DNA of 64,000 nucleotides, from contig NZ_BJYT01000009.1 of assembly GCF_007991655.1 (NCBI RefSeq), forward strand, positions 1 through 64,000. Reading direction: 5' to 3'. This DNA comes from Segetibacter aerophilus. GTDB taxonomy: Bacteria; Bacteroidota; Bacteroidia; Chitinophagales; Chitinophagaceae. A program made the translations under genes and the position numbers. Each line of letters begins with the position of its first letter. Within the stretch, counting starts at the first letter, position 1. Shown here in pieces: positions 43,946 through 53,606 of this stretch. The notes beneath the pieces are model-generated. The model was not told the DNA's origin and did not search any database. It saw nothing but the letters and a program-made list of their open reading frames with translations.

Positions 43946-46900
43946 TTATAAAGTAAGGTTAACGCCTAATGTGTAATATCTTGGTGGAGGTACTACAGTA
44001 CGATCACTAGGAGGATTTACCCTGTACTCTGCATCCCAAAATGTCCACTCTGGTTGATATACCGCTGCATTGTTTACGTTCATATAAACCTTTAACGCCT
44101 GGATCTTAGCTCTTGTTAAAAACCGTGGAGATACTGTATACCCCAACGCTATAGTACTAAGCCTGATGAAAGAAGTTTGCCTATAAACATTGAAACCTGC
44201 GCTTCCGTTACTTGAGAAAAGACGCGCATAGTCATTAATAGGATTCTCTGGTGTCCAATAAGGGACCTGGTAAGAATTCTGCCTGTCAATAAATCCACCG
44301 TTATTTTTTGCCTGGTTGAATTCTTCCTTCTGACCCCAGCTGGAATACATCATGAAAGAAAAGTCAAAATTCTTGTAGGTAAAGTCGTTTCTGAAAGTCC
44401 ACATATATCTTGGGTTTCTATAGCCAACGAATTGTCTATCCGCATCAGAGTACTTACTATCACCATTTACATCTTCCACTTTGAAGTCACCTGGCTTTAC
44501 ACCATATTTTGCAGCAGCGGCTGCCTCATCTTGTTGCCAAACTCCCAATACTTTTAAATCCCAGATTTCATCTATATCATGCCCGATAAACCATCTGTTT
44601 GCCACGTCATCTTTTTCTGACTGACCTATTACTTTACCGCTTGCATCGTAATCCGGAGTAGGTCCATATAGGTGAACTATTTTATTACGGTTCAAAGTAA
44701 AGTTTACATTAGATCTCCAGGAGAAACTTGGCGATTTTATATTCAGCGTACTGATGCCTAATTCTATTCCCCTGTTTTGAACTTCACCTAGGTTATCCAA
44801 GACATTTGCAAACCCGGTGACGTCTGGAAGCGCCCTGTTGATCAAAAGGTCTTTTGTGGACTTACGATAAACATCTATAGATCCACTAATTCTGTCTTTT
44901 AGGATTGAATAATCAAGTCCTAAGTTATAAGACTCTGTTCTTTCCCACTTAAGACCTGGGTTCTGAAGACGGTTTACATATAGTTGAGACACAAGTATGA
45001 TTTGACCGCTTGGTGTGATAAACTGGTACTTACCGGTAGTAAGGTTTGAAAGGGCATCGTAACGACCAATATCCCTGTTACCATTTATACCCCATGAAGC
45101 GCGAAGCTTACCATAATTCAACCAGCTGATGTTAGAGAATTTTTCTTTAGAGAAAACCCAACCTAAAGCAATTGAAGGAAAGGTTGCTCTTGGATTTTGC
45201 AAACCGAAGGCAGAATAACCATCACGACGAACAGAGGTAGTAAGCAAGTATTTATCTTTGAAGGAATAGTTGATACGAGCCATCAAAGCATCTCCTGTAC
45301 TTCTCTGGTCATTACTACTTATTGTTGGCTTTATACCTGCAGCAATGTTATTGTAACTTAGATTATCATTTGGATCAAATCCCTCGTTATTCATTGTTTC
45401 GTCCCACTGCTGGTATTTCTCAGCGTTAACAAGGAAAGTTGCATCGATCTTGTGCTCACCAAATGCTTTGTTCCACATCAACAAATTATCCATTTGCCAG
45501 TTGAAAGTGGTACGGTTCTGTCTTGAAGCGACTCCCTTTCTTACTGAAACCCTGAAGTCTTTTGCCGATGTACCATTAAAATTCCTATAGAATTCGAAGT
45601 TTGGAGTAAAGTTAGATTGATAAGAAAAACCCCATGGCAAATTACCTTTTGCATAGATACTTCCGAAAAGAGTATTGTACTTTCTTAAACGGTTAGTGTA
45701 CACATTATCAAGGAATGGATTGGTATTATTACCGATGTCATCATTAGGGCTATCTCTTAAAGTAACGCCGTCAGCTTTGTACACTTCACCATAAGGAGAA
45801 GCGTTCACCATCTGTTGCCATGTTACAGGTACCTGGCTCTCGTCGCGATCTGCATACTGAAGATTCATACCGACAGTCATAAATTTTGCAGCTTTTGCTT
45901 CCAGGTTAATACGTGTTCTAAATGTTGTAAACTTATCACCAACTATATAACCTTCGTTTCTTGTATAGTTAGCAGACATGTAATAAGAGACATCTTCTTT
46001 CTTACCTGAAATACTTACTGTATGGTCGTTCCTTACACCTGTCTGGAACATCATATCATACCAGTTGGTTGTTTTACCAATTTTATAATTTTCACGCTCT
46101 ACGGGTAACAACTTTAGCCTTGTAAGCCAGATGTCAACTGCATCACCTAAAGAGTTGTCGTATGCCTTCCACTGGTCAACAGTAATGTTTGAAGGTAAGT
46201 TTCTTGGATCGTCAAACTGGAAAGGTTTTGCGTTGCTGATGTTTGTACTTTTCAATACATCTGTTCTCCACTTCACAAAGCCAGGTCCATCATACAAAGG
46301 CTCATTCATTGCCAGAGTAGCAAGACCTGTATTAGAATTGAAAGTGATGGTTGGTTTAGCACCTGATCCTTTTTTAGTGGTAACCAGAATAACTCCGCTT
46401 GCTGCTTTTGCACCGTATACTGCAGCAGAACTAGCATCCTTTAAAACGTCAACTGTAGCGATGTCATTAGGATTGATATCAGATAAATCACCAGGATAAA
46501 TCACTCCGTCAAGAACGATCAACGGTGAAGTACCGGCGTTTATCGAAGATCTTCCCCTAACTAATAAGTTTCCACCGCCTTTTGCATTTGGGCTTGATGT
46601 AACACTTAGTCCCGGTACGTTACCTCTTAAAAGATCTTGCACGCTTTGAGGATTTTCATTCTCTAACTGCGTTGCCTTTACCTGCGACACAGCACCTGTA
46701 ACGTCTCTTCTCTGACGAGTACCGTAACCAATTACCACGACGTCATTCAAAGCGTTAACCGCTTCAGCTAAGGTTACATTAAAAGTGGTTCGGGAACCTA
46801 CTCCAATTTCTTGTGCAGTAAAACCGGTCGAGCTAACTACCAAAGTACCCTTGTCGGGAACATTGGGAAGCACGAAGTGACCATCTGCATCGGTAGTAGT

Positions 46901-47092
46901 ACCTCTGGTGGTTCCTTTTATTGTAATACTAACTCCCTGTAAAGGGGCTTTTTTACTGTCTAGCACGTTTCCTGAAACCGTACGCGTAGCCTGGGCTATT
47001 AGTAATGATGGTAAGAGGAGCGCGAAAAAAAGGAGACAAAAAATGGGTGGGGGATTTTGTACGTGAAAAACACGTAACAAGCATTTTTTCAT
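43946..47092 (-). CDS. SusC/RagA-family TonB-dependent outer-membrane transporter
   Basis: A 1048-residue precursor with a signal region (LLFFALLLPSLLIAQ). A carboxypeptidase-regulatory-like beta domain spans about 38-115 (GVSITIKGTTRGTTTDADG). The TonB plug carries the SusC signature DVVVIGYGTRQRRDVTGAV and RGRSSINAGTSPLIVLDG, and a C-terminal beta barrel ends in YYTLGVNLTL. It imports the ligand bound by SusD using TonB energy. It is the first gene of the minus-strand locus and diverges from the SDR gene at 47363, so the 270-bp gap should hold the promoters. No sigma/anti-sigma or hybrid two-component regulator is adjacent. Confidence 0.96.
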   Translation of the reverse strand: MKKCLLRVFHVQNPPPIFCLLFFALLLPSLLIAQATRTVSGNVLDSKKAPLQGVSITIKGTTRGTTTDADGHFVLPNVPDKGTLVVSSTGFTAQEIGVGSRTTFNVTLAEAVNALNDVVVIGYGTRQRRDVTGAVSQVKATQLENENPQSVQDLLRGNVPGLSVTSSPNAKGGGNLLVRGRSSINAGTSPLIVLDGVIYPGDLSDINPNDIATVDVLKDASSAAVYGAKAASGVILVTTKKGSGAKPTITFNSNTGLATLAMNEPLYDGPGFVKWRTDVLKSTNISNAKPFQFDDPRNLPSNITVDQWKAYDNSLGDAVDIWLTRLKLLPVERENYKIGKTTNWYDMMFQTGVRNDHTVSISGKKEDVSYYMSANYTRNEGYIVGDKFTTFRTRINLEAKAAKFMTVGMNLQYADRDESQVPVTWQQMVNASPYGEVYKADGVTLRDSPNDDIGNNTNPFLDNVYTNRLRKYNTLFGSIYAKGNLPWGFSYQSNFTPNFEFYRNFNGTSAKDFRVSVRKGVASRQNRTTFNWQMDNLLMWNKAFGEHKIDATFLVNAEKYQQWDETMNNEGFDPNDNLSYNNIAAGIKPTISSNDQRSTGDALMARINYSFKDKYLLTTSVRRDGYSAFGLQNPRATFPSIALGWVFSKEKFSNISWLNYGKLRASWGINGNRDIGRYDALSNLTTGKYQFITPSGQIILVSQLYVNRLQNPGLKWERTESYNLGLDYSILKDRISGSIDVYRKSTKDLLINRALPDVTGFANVLDNLGEVQNRGIELGISTLNIKSPSFSWRSNVNFTLNRNKIVHLYGPTPDYDASGKVIGQSEKDDVANRWFIGHDIDEIWDLKVLGVWQQDEAAAAAKYGVKPGDFKVEDVNGDSKYSDADRQFVGYRNPRYMWTFRNDFTYKNFDFSFMMYSSWGQKEEFNQAKNNGGFIDRQNSYQVPYWTPENPINDYARLFSSNGSAGFNVYRQTSFIRLSTIALGYTVSPRFLTRAKIQALKVYMNVNNAAVYQPEWTFWDAEYRVNPPSDRTVVPPPRYYTLGVNLTL

Positions 47093-47362
47093 TTGACAAG
47101 TTTTGTTTTAAAAAGTTCCAGAATCGTTATGAGCCTTAAGTAGTGACAATATGTCCTTACAAAACGCTGTTTGAGAAAATAAATATATAGTAAAAGCTCA
47201 AAGGAAAAATTTTTCATTAAAAAATTTTAACCGATTTCAGCATACATATAAATACATTAATATTCATCAATAGTAACCGCCTCCACAATGAAAAAGAAGT
47301 ATCATACATTTGACATTCCACACACTTTTCCATTAAGTACCATAAATTCAAAAAAATAAAAG

Positions 47363-48190
47363 ATGTCAATTTCACAAGAAAAAAAATATTTCAATCTCAA
47401 AGAAAAAGTGATTGTAGTAACCGGCGCTACAGGTATTCTTGGAGAGTCCTTTGTGAGTGGGCTGGTCAATATGGAAGCCAGGGTAGTATTGTTGGGACGC
47501 AATGAAACTGTGGGAGAAGAAAGAATGAACGCACTGAAAGAAAAAGGCGGAGAAGCTATATTTATTAAGACAGATGTTTTGTCAAGGCCTGAGTTGGAAC
47601 GTGCAAGAGACATCACTTTAAATACATGGGGCAAAATAGACGGATTGGTAAATGCAGCTGGTGGAAATGTTCCTGAAGCAGTAGTTGCCCCGGGAGCTGA
47701 TGTTTTTGATTTAGATATGGAAGCATTGAAAAGAGCTTTTGATCTCAATCTATACGGCACCATTTTACCAACCTGCATCTTTGGTAAAGCGATGACCCAA
47801 ACAGGACGTGGCAGTATCGTGAATATCTCTTCAATGGCTGCGCAATCTGCTATTACCCGGGTGTTGGGATATTCAATGGCAAAGGCAGGTATCGACAACT
47901 ATACTCGTTGGATGTGTGTTGAACTTGCTCAACGGTATGGAGATGCTATTCGCATTAATGCCATTGCCCCCGGCTTTTTTGTTACCAACCAAAATCGGCA
48001 TTTGCTGGTGGAAAAAGATGGTTACACAAAGCGCGGCGAAGCTGTTATCCGCAATACTCCCTTTAAACGTTTCGGCAATGCCGATGAATTAATTGGGACT
48101 TTAATTTGGCTTTTAAGTGACGCCTCTGTCTTTGTTAGCGGGGAGGTTATTTGTGTCGATGGCGGTTTCCATATTTTCTCTGGAGTTTAG
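47363..48190 (+). CDS. SDR-family oxidoreductase, probably D-mannonate oxidoreductase-like
   Basis: The 275-residue protein is a classical short-chain dehydrogenase: cofactor motif TGATGILG at about 20-27, NAAGG, catalytic Ser in NISSMAA, and YSMAKAG with Tyr and Lys. The insert PEAVVAPGADVFDLD after NAAGGN and the end VICVDGGFHIFSGV resemble SDR-type fructuronate/mannonate oxidoreductases. The assignment is by memory of the family and would fit the sugar-acid context. It is divergent from susC. Confidence 0.75.
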   Translation: MSISQEKKYFNLKEKVIVVTGATGILGESFVSGLVNMEARVVLLGRNETVGEERMNALKEKGGEAIFIKTDVLSRPELERARDITLNTWGKIDGLVNAAGGNVPEAVVAPGADVFDLDMEALKRAFDLNLYGTILPTCIFGKAMTQTGRGSIVNISSMAAQSAITRVLGYSMAKAGIDNYTRWMCVELAQRYGDAIRINAIAPGFFVTNQNRHLLVEKDGYTKRGEAVIRNTPFKRFGNADELIGTLIWLLSDASVFVSGEVICVDGGFHIFSGV

Positions 48191-48233
48191 ATATTTATTT
48201 TTTTGTAGCCATGGCATTGTTGCTACTCTCAGG

Positions 48234-48257
48234 CATCGTTGTGTCACACTCTTGTAC
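48234..48257 (+). repeat. Dispersed palindromic repeat, copy G (GTGTCAC type)
   Basis: CATCGTTGTGTCACAC starts at 48234, followed by TCTTGTAC. It lies between two plus-strand genes. Confidence 0.87.
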
Positions 48258-48365
48258 TTTGAATGATAATGTCGGCAATTTCTTAAATTGAAAATATTAT
48301 AGGATCAAGCTACAAATAAGAACCAATGTAAAGCCAAATTTCACAATTGCTTCCAACTCCCCCTT

Positions 48366-49301
48366 ATGAAAAAATTTACTCCACGAAGAAGCTTTCTCAA
48401 AACAGTACTTGCGAGCCCAGCACTTACCCTAACCGGAGGCATGCTTTTAAATACCACGTCCTCGACCGCACAAACATCTCCTGCGCAAGGGGTAGGTTCA
48501 AAACTTAGAGTAAGCCTCAATGCTTATTCTTTTAATGAACCGCTTACAAAAAAGACAATGACTTTAGATGACCTCCTCAATTTTTGTGCTGAAAATAATT
48601 TCGATGCGGTAGATCTCACCGGCTACTATTTTCCAGGGTATCCTGCTGTTCCCGAAGACGAGTATATATTTCATCTTAAACAAAAAGCGCATCGTCTCGG
48701 CCTCGACATTAGCGGTACAGGAATAAGAAATGATTTTACAAATCCAGATAAAGGCAAAAGAAAGGATGATACTAAACTTATAAAAAAGTGGATTGAATGT
48801 GCCGCTAAACTCGGTGCGCCCGTTATCAGAATTTTTTCAGGACTTAATATACCAGAAGGGCACACTTGGGATGAGGTAACAACCTGGATGGTCAAAGACA
48901 TGAAAGAGTGTGCAGACTACGGTAAGCAATACGGCGTAATAGTCGCGATTCAAAACCACAACGATTTTATTAAAACAGCCGAACAGGCACAAAAGATTAT
49001 TGAACAAGTCAATTCTGATTGGTTCGGTCTTGTGCTCGATATTGGGAGCTACAGAACTGGTGATCCCTATAAACAAATCGAACAGACTGCAAAGTATGCA
49101 GTAAATTGGCAATTGAAAGAATTGATGTTTTTAGATAACCGCGAACAGAAGACAGACCTGCAAAAAGTAATCAGCATTATCAAAGCGTCGGGTTACAGAG
49201 GATACGTGCCGATAGAAACTCTGGGCGCCGGAGACCCGAAAATAAAGGTGCCTGTTTTTCTGGCTGAAGTAAGAAAAGCACTTGCATTAAATGGGTTATA
49301 A
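48366..49301 (+). CDS. Tat-exported sugar-phosphate isomerase/epimerase-like protein
   Basis: A 311-residue precursor with a twin-Arg signal (PRRSFLKTVLASPALTLTGG). An AP-endonuclease-2-type TIM barrel follows, with metal ligands likely in VIVAIQNHND, GLVLDIGSYRTG and the C-terminal VPIETLG (Glu). Related proteins isomerise or epimerise free or keto sugars, in spite of the family name. Export to the periplasm places it with the exported oxidoreductases of this window. Substrate unknown. Confidence 0.83.
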   Translation: MKKFTPRRSFLKTVLASPALTLTGGMLLNTTSSTAQTSPAQGVGSKLRVSLNAYSFNEPLTKKTMTLDDLLNFCAENNFDAVDLTGYYFPGYPAVPEDEYIFHLKQKAHRLGLDISGTGIRNDFTNPDKGKRKDDTKLIKKWIECAAKLGAPVIRIFSGLNIPEGHTWDEVTTWMVKDMKECADYGKQYGVIVAIQNHNDFIKTAEQAQKIIEQVNSDWFGLVLDIGSYRTGDPYKQIEQTAKYAVNWQLKELMFLDNREQKTDLQKVISIIKASGYRGYVPIETLGAGDPKIKVPVFLAEVRKALALNGL

Positions 49302-49380
49302 CTCCTTTTAAAAAGCAAATTTTTATCTTAAATAATTGTTCCAAAAATTTTACAAACCTTCTTGTACTAAATAGCGAATT

Positions 49381-51900
49381 ATGAAAAAACTGCTCTTAAT
49401 TGTTCTAAGTAGCACACTGGTGTTAAGTGTGACTGCTCAAAAGAAGACCTCATCAGTAGGTGACAATTTATCAAAAACAAGGGTCAGGTTACCGAACGGA
49501 TGGCACCTCTCTCCTGCCGGCAGGTCAATAGCTTTAGGAGATCTTCCTTTAAACATAGCCGTTTCTTCTTCCAAAAAATTTCTGGCTGTTACCAATAACG
49601 GACAAAGCGTTCAGAGCATCCAGTTGATAGATCCCAAGACTGAAAAAATTCTTTCTAATGTTATCATTCCAAAGTCGTGGTATGGGTTAAAGTTTAGTGC
49701 AGATGAAAAATTTTTGTATGCTTCAGGTGGCAACGATAACTGGATCTTTCAATACGCGATCACGAATAATAGACTCGTACTAAAAGACAGTATTATTCTT
49801 GGAAAAAAATGGCCCGAAAAAATATCTCCCGCCGGAATAGAAATAGATGATGCGGCAAAGCGGATGTATGTAGTTACCAAAGAAAACAATGCACTATATG
49901 TTATAAACCTTGCAGACAAATCCATTGTGCAACAATTACCACTTGGCAATGAAGGTTATGCCTGCGTTTTATCACCAGACAAAACTGAATTATATATTTC
50001 AGTATGGGGCGGCGATAAAGTACGGGTATACAATACAAGGGAACAAAAATTTACAGAGGAAATATCTGTTGGCGATAATCCAAACGAGTTACTATTGAAC
50101 AAGAGCGGTAGTCTTCTATTTGTTGCAAATGCCAACGATAATAGCGTGTCTGTGATAGATGTAAAAAAGCGAAAGGTGCTCGAAGTTTTAAACGCAGCGC
50201 TTTTTCCAAATGCACCTGAAGGATCGTCGTCTAATGGTCTTGCTTTATCTACCAATGAAAAAAGTTTGTATGTAGCTAATGCAAATAATAATTGCCTCGC
50301 GGTTTTTGATGTTTCCGTTCCTGGCAGAAGCAAGTCAAAAGGGTTCATACCTGTAGGCTGGTATCCTACTAATTTGAAAGTGATTGGTACTAAAATATTT
50401 GTTTCTAATGGCAAAGGGTTTTCTTCTTATCCGAACGCTAACGGACCTAATCCTTTAAAAGCAACACAGCTCGTTCTTCGCCACATGGGCGATACTTCGG
50501 CTATGGTTAACCCCGGCTATATCGGAGGTTTGATGAAAGGAACAATGTCCATAATAGACGAACCTTCTGATATTACATTGGCAGCATATTCAAAAGCTGT
50601 CTATACAAATACCCCCTACACAAAGGATGGAGAGCTAACGAGCACCGGGGAAAAAGGTAATCCTGTTCCAATGAAAGTAGGTGACAAATCACCGATTAAA
50701 CATGTGTTTTATATCATTAAAGAAAATAGAACGTACGACCAGGTACTTGGAGATATAGCTGAAGGCAACGGTGATAAATCGCTTACACTATTTGGTGAAA
50801 GAATTACTCCTAACCAACATAAGCTGGTGAAGGAGTTTGTATTACTTGACAACTTCTATGCTGATGGCGAAGTAAGTGCAGATGGTCATAATTGGAGCAC
50901 GTCTGCCCACGCAACTGACTTCCTTGAGAAGAATTGGGTTACTAGTTATGGTGGTCGTGGTGGTACTTATCCAGGTGAAGGAAAACGTGAGATTGCAAAC
51001 CCTAAGAATGGCTTTATTTGGGATTATTGCAAGCGTGCAGGTGTGAGTTATCGTACTTACGGCGAGTTCGCGGATGATGGTAAGGCGAACATTCCCGTGC
51101 TTGTCAATCATCTTTCTCCAACCTATACCGGTTGGGACTTAAATGTTCGCGATACTACCCGTTTTTATCAGTGGCAAAGAGAGTTCGATTCGTTGGTAAA
51201 AGTTAACGCCGTTCCACAATTCAACTCACTTCGTTTTGGTAACGATCATACTCAAGGACTGAAGCGTGGAGTCGCAACGCCATACGCCCAAGTCGCAGAT
51301 AACGACCTGGCAGTTGGAATGTTTATAGAGCATCTTTCAAATAGTCCCATATGGAAAGAAAGTGTTGTCTTTATAGTTGAAGACGATGCGCAAAATGGTC
51401 CCGATCATGTCGATGCCCATAGAACAACAGCTTATGTAGCTGGCCCGCATGTAAAACGTGGTTTCGTTGACCACAGCATGTATTCGACTTCCTCTATGCT
51501 ACGCACGATGGAGTTAATACTTGGCCTTCCTCCAATGAGCCAGTATGACGCAGCTGCTACGCCTATGTTTAAAAGTTTTACAGCCACACCAAACCTTGCT
51601 CCTTTTAAAGCGCTGCCTTCGGACATAAACCTGAACGATAAAAATTTAGCTAACAACAATTCTAATACTGCGAAGCTGAGCGATAAGATTGACTTGAGCA
51701 AAGAAGACCTTGTACCCGATATGCTTTTCAGCCAAATCATTTGGAAAGCTGTAAGAGGTGAGGACAGCGAAATGCCAGCTCCGCGTCGTAGTGCTTTTGT
51801 AAAAGTTGCAGAAAATGACGACGAAGAGGAGGAAGAAGAAAGAATGGAGTTAATAAGAGAAAGAAAGACCAAAAGCAAAACCAAGAAAAAAGCCGAATAG
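49381..51900 (+). CDS. Exported YncE-like beta-propeller fused to an alkaline-phosphatase-superfamily domain
   Basis: An 839-residue protein with a signal peptide (LLIVLSSTLVLSVTAQ). An N-terminal seven-bladed propeller (about 45-360) shows repeats such as LFVANANDNSVSVIDV and LYVANANNNCLAVFDV. A phosphoesterase domain (about 435-720) has KHVFYIIKENRTYDQVLGD, the metal-site region VFIVEDDAQNGPDHVDAHRT and a nucleophile region YADGEVSADGHNWS. The C-terminus is a long charged tail of Glu and Lys. The fused form is common in Bacteroidota; it is probably a periplasmic phosphatase or phosphodiesterase. Substrate unknown. Confidence 0.87.
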   Translation: MKKLLLIVLSSTLVLSVTAQKKTSSVGDNLSKTRVRLPNGWHLSPAGRSIALGDLPLNIAVSSSKKFLAVTNNGQSVQSIQLIDPKTEKILSNVIIPKSWYGLKFSADEKFLYASGGNDNWIFQYAITNNRLVLKDSIILGKKWPEKISPAGIEIDDAAKRMYVVTKENNALYVINLADKSIVQQLPLGNEGYACVLSPDKTELYISVWGGDKVRVYNTREQKFTEEISVGDNPNELLLNKSGSLLFVANANDNSVSVIDVKKRKVLEVLNAALFPNAPEGSSSNGLALSTNEKSLYVANANNNCLAVFDVSVPGRSKSKGFIPVGWYPTNLKVIGTKIFVSNGKGFSSYPNANGPNPLKATQLVLRHMGDTSAMVNPGYIGGLMKGTMSIIDEPSDITLAAYSKAVYTNTPYTKDGELTSTGEKGNPVPMKVGDKSPIKHVFYIIKENRTYDQVLGDIAEGNGDKSLTLFGERITPNQHKLVKEFVLLDNFYADGEVSADGHNWSTSAHATDFLEKNWVTSYGGRGGTYPGEGKREIANPKNGFIWDYCKRAGVSYRTYGEFADDGKANIPVLVNHLSPTYTGWDLNVRDTTRFYQWQREFDSLVKVNAVPQFNSLRFGNDHTQGLKRGVATPYAQVADNDLAVGMFIEHLSNSPIWKESVVFIVEDDAQNGPDHVDAHRTTAYVAGPHVKRGFVDHSMYSTSSMLRTMELILGLPPMSQYDAAATPMFKSFTATPNLAPFKALPSDINLNDKNLANNNSNTAKLSDKIDLSKEDLVPDMLFSQIIWKAVRGEDSEMPAPRRSAFVKVAENDDEEEEEERMELIRERKTKSKTKKKAE

Positions 51901-52002
51901 ACCTGGCTTTTAGTTTAGTCAAAAGATGGCTTAGCGCGACTTTGCTGTTTAATGAAAACGAGACCAATTTCCTTTAAACCTATAGTTGCCATAGTACATA
52001 CC

Positions 52003-52023
52003 GTACAAGAGTGTGACACAACG
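52003..52023 (-). repeat. Dispersed palindromic repeat, copy H (GTGTCAC type)
   Basis: The minus-strand reading is CGTTGTGTCACAC then TCTTGTAC, the same 21 bp as the matching part of copy G. It lies between convergent genes. Confidence 0.87.
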
Positions 52024-52115
52024 AAAGCTGCAGAATGAATAAGAGCTAAGTAAAAAATCATCTGCTAAAAAAGCGACTGTGTCATACGAATTTTAAGAAG
52101 ATGGGTAACAATATA

Positions 52116-52163
52116 AAAAGCCTGTAGATAAGTAAAGTAATCTTTACATTTCTACAGGCTTTT
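52116..52163. terminator. Strong bidirectional terminator between convergent genes
   Basis: AAAAGCCTGTAGA (52116-52128) and TCTACAGGCTTTT (52151-52163) pair perfectly; the loop has an inner GTAAAG/CTTTAC stem. It lies 22 bp before the stop of the MFS gene and serves both genes. Confidence 0.93.
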
Positions 52164-52185
52164 ATGTTTTTGTCAATTTTGAAAA

Positions 52186-53520
52186 TTATACCTCTATTGG
52201 TTTCATCTTCGGAACTAGTAACCTAAACATGATAAACCATGCTGCCAGGTAGCCTAATCCGCAATATAGAAACAAGATGTAGTATCCTGTTTCTATATGG
52301 CCTAGTGCTTTATAATGGTCAAACAAAAGACCTGCTACTTTGGCTACAGCCATACCTCCCAGTCCGCCAGCCATACCGCCAATGCCGACAACAGAAGCCA
52401 CAGAATTTTTTGGAAACATATCAGAAACGGTTGTAAAAAGGTTCGCAGACCAAGCCTGGTGTGCAGAAGCAGCAATACCAATTATTACAACAGCATACCA
52501 CATCCCATAACTACCGGCGGCTTGTGAGACCATTACCAACAAAGGGAAAAATGCATAAATAAGCATCGAAGTCTTTCTGGCCTTTACGATGTCCCAACCT
52601 TTTTCTTTTACGAACCACATGGGTAACCAGCCACCGAAAACACTGGCGACACCTGCAAGGGTATACACAAATGCTATAGGCAAGCTAACCTGCATGCCCA
52701 CAAGATGGTATTGAGAATTTAAAAACGCTGGCAGCCAAAAGAGAAAGAACCACCAGATGCCGTCCGTTAAAAACTTACCAACTATGAAGGCCCACGTTTG
52801 TTTAAAGCCTAATAACTGTGTCCATGTAATTTTAGGTTTTTCTTCGCCGGTTGCTGTATGGGTATCAGGTTCAACATCACTGTGGATGTAATCGAACTCT
52901 GCTCTCGAGAGTCTTTTCTGCTTCGAAGGAATTTCATAGTACATAAACCAAAAAATCAACCAGATAAAGCCAATGGCGCCTATGGCGATGAAAGCAATTT
53001 TCCAACTATAATTAATTGCCAGCCAGGGAACTAATAGTGGCGCAAGTATAGCTCCTACGTTAGTGCCCGAGTTAAAAATACCACCAGCAAACGCACGTTC
53101 TTTTTTGGGAAACCATTCTGCTACAGTTTTAAATGCAGCAGGAAAATTTCCTGCTTCGGTAACTCCTAAAAATGCACGAAAAACAGCGAAACTAACAGTG
53201 CCTGTAGCGAAAGCATGTAGGATAGAGGCGATGCTCCATAGGGTTAATGTAAGCGCGTAACCGATCTTGGTACCAATCTTATCAATGAACCTTCCTGCAA
53301 AGACCATCCCTATTGCATAAGCGAACTGAAAGGCTACGACTATATTAGAATAGTCAGACTCTGTCCAGTTAAATTCTTTTTCTAAAGTTGGTTTTAGCAG
53401 GCTGATTACCTGTCGGTCGAGATAGTTAATAGTGGTGGCATAAAATACTAATGCACAAATTGTCCATCTGTATTTTCCTATTTTGGTCTGAAGACCAGTA
53501 TTCATTTCTATGGCTGCCAT
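52186..53520 (-). CDS. MFS transporter, hexuronate/sugar-acid type
   Basis: A 444-residue protein with 12 helices. The ACS-family signature is TINYLDRQVISLLKP, the loop is RFIDKIGTK, and EAGNFPAAFKTVAEWFPKKE follows. It is a close paralogue of the transporter at 31318, including the segment EIPSKQKRLS in the central loop, and the two probably arose by duplication. It is the last gene of the minus-strand cluster 52186-60333 and may import the acid or keto sugar made in the periplasm. Confidence 0.85.
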   Translation of the reverse strand: MAAIEMNTGLQTKIGKYRWTICALVFYATTINYLDRQVISLLKPTLEKEFNWTESDYSNIVVAFQFAYAIGMVFAGRFIDKIGTKIGYALTLTLWSIASILHAFATGTVSFAVFRAFLGVTEAGNFPAAFKTVAEWFPKKERAFAGGIFNSGTNVGAILAPLLVPWLAINYSWKIAFIAIGAIGFIWLIFWFMYYEIPSKQKRLSRAEFDYIHSDVEPDTHTATGEEKPKITWTQLLGFKQTWAFIVGKFLTDGIWWFFLFWLPAFLNSQYHLVGMQVSLPIAFVYTLAGVASVFGGWLPMWFVKEKGWDIVKARKTSMLIYAFFPLLVMVSQAAGSYGMWYAVVIIGIAASAHQAWSANLFTTVSDMFPKNSVASVVGIGGMAGGLGGMAVAKVAGLLFDHYKALGHIETGYYILFLYCGLGYLAAWFIMFRLLVPKMKPIEV

Positions 53521-53606
53521 TTATTTTAGTTATTGAAAAACAAGTGAAATAAGCGTTGTTAGATTTTTAAAATTATTGAATTAGCGGATTACTTAGGTAA
53601 AAACAT

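Noticed and set aside
47302-47898. 198-codon frame opposite the SDR gene
   Set aside because: The plus-strand frame has the complete SDR motif set; the antisense frame has none.
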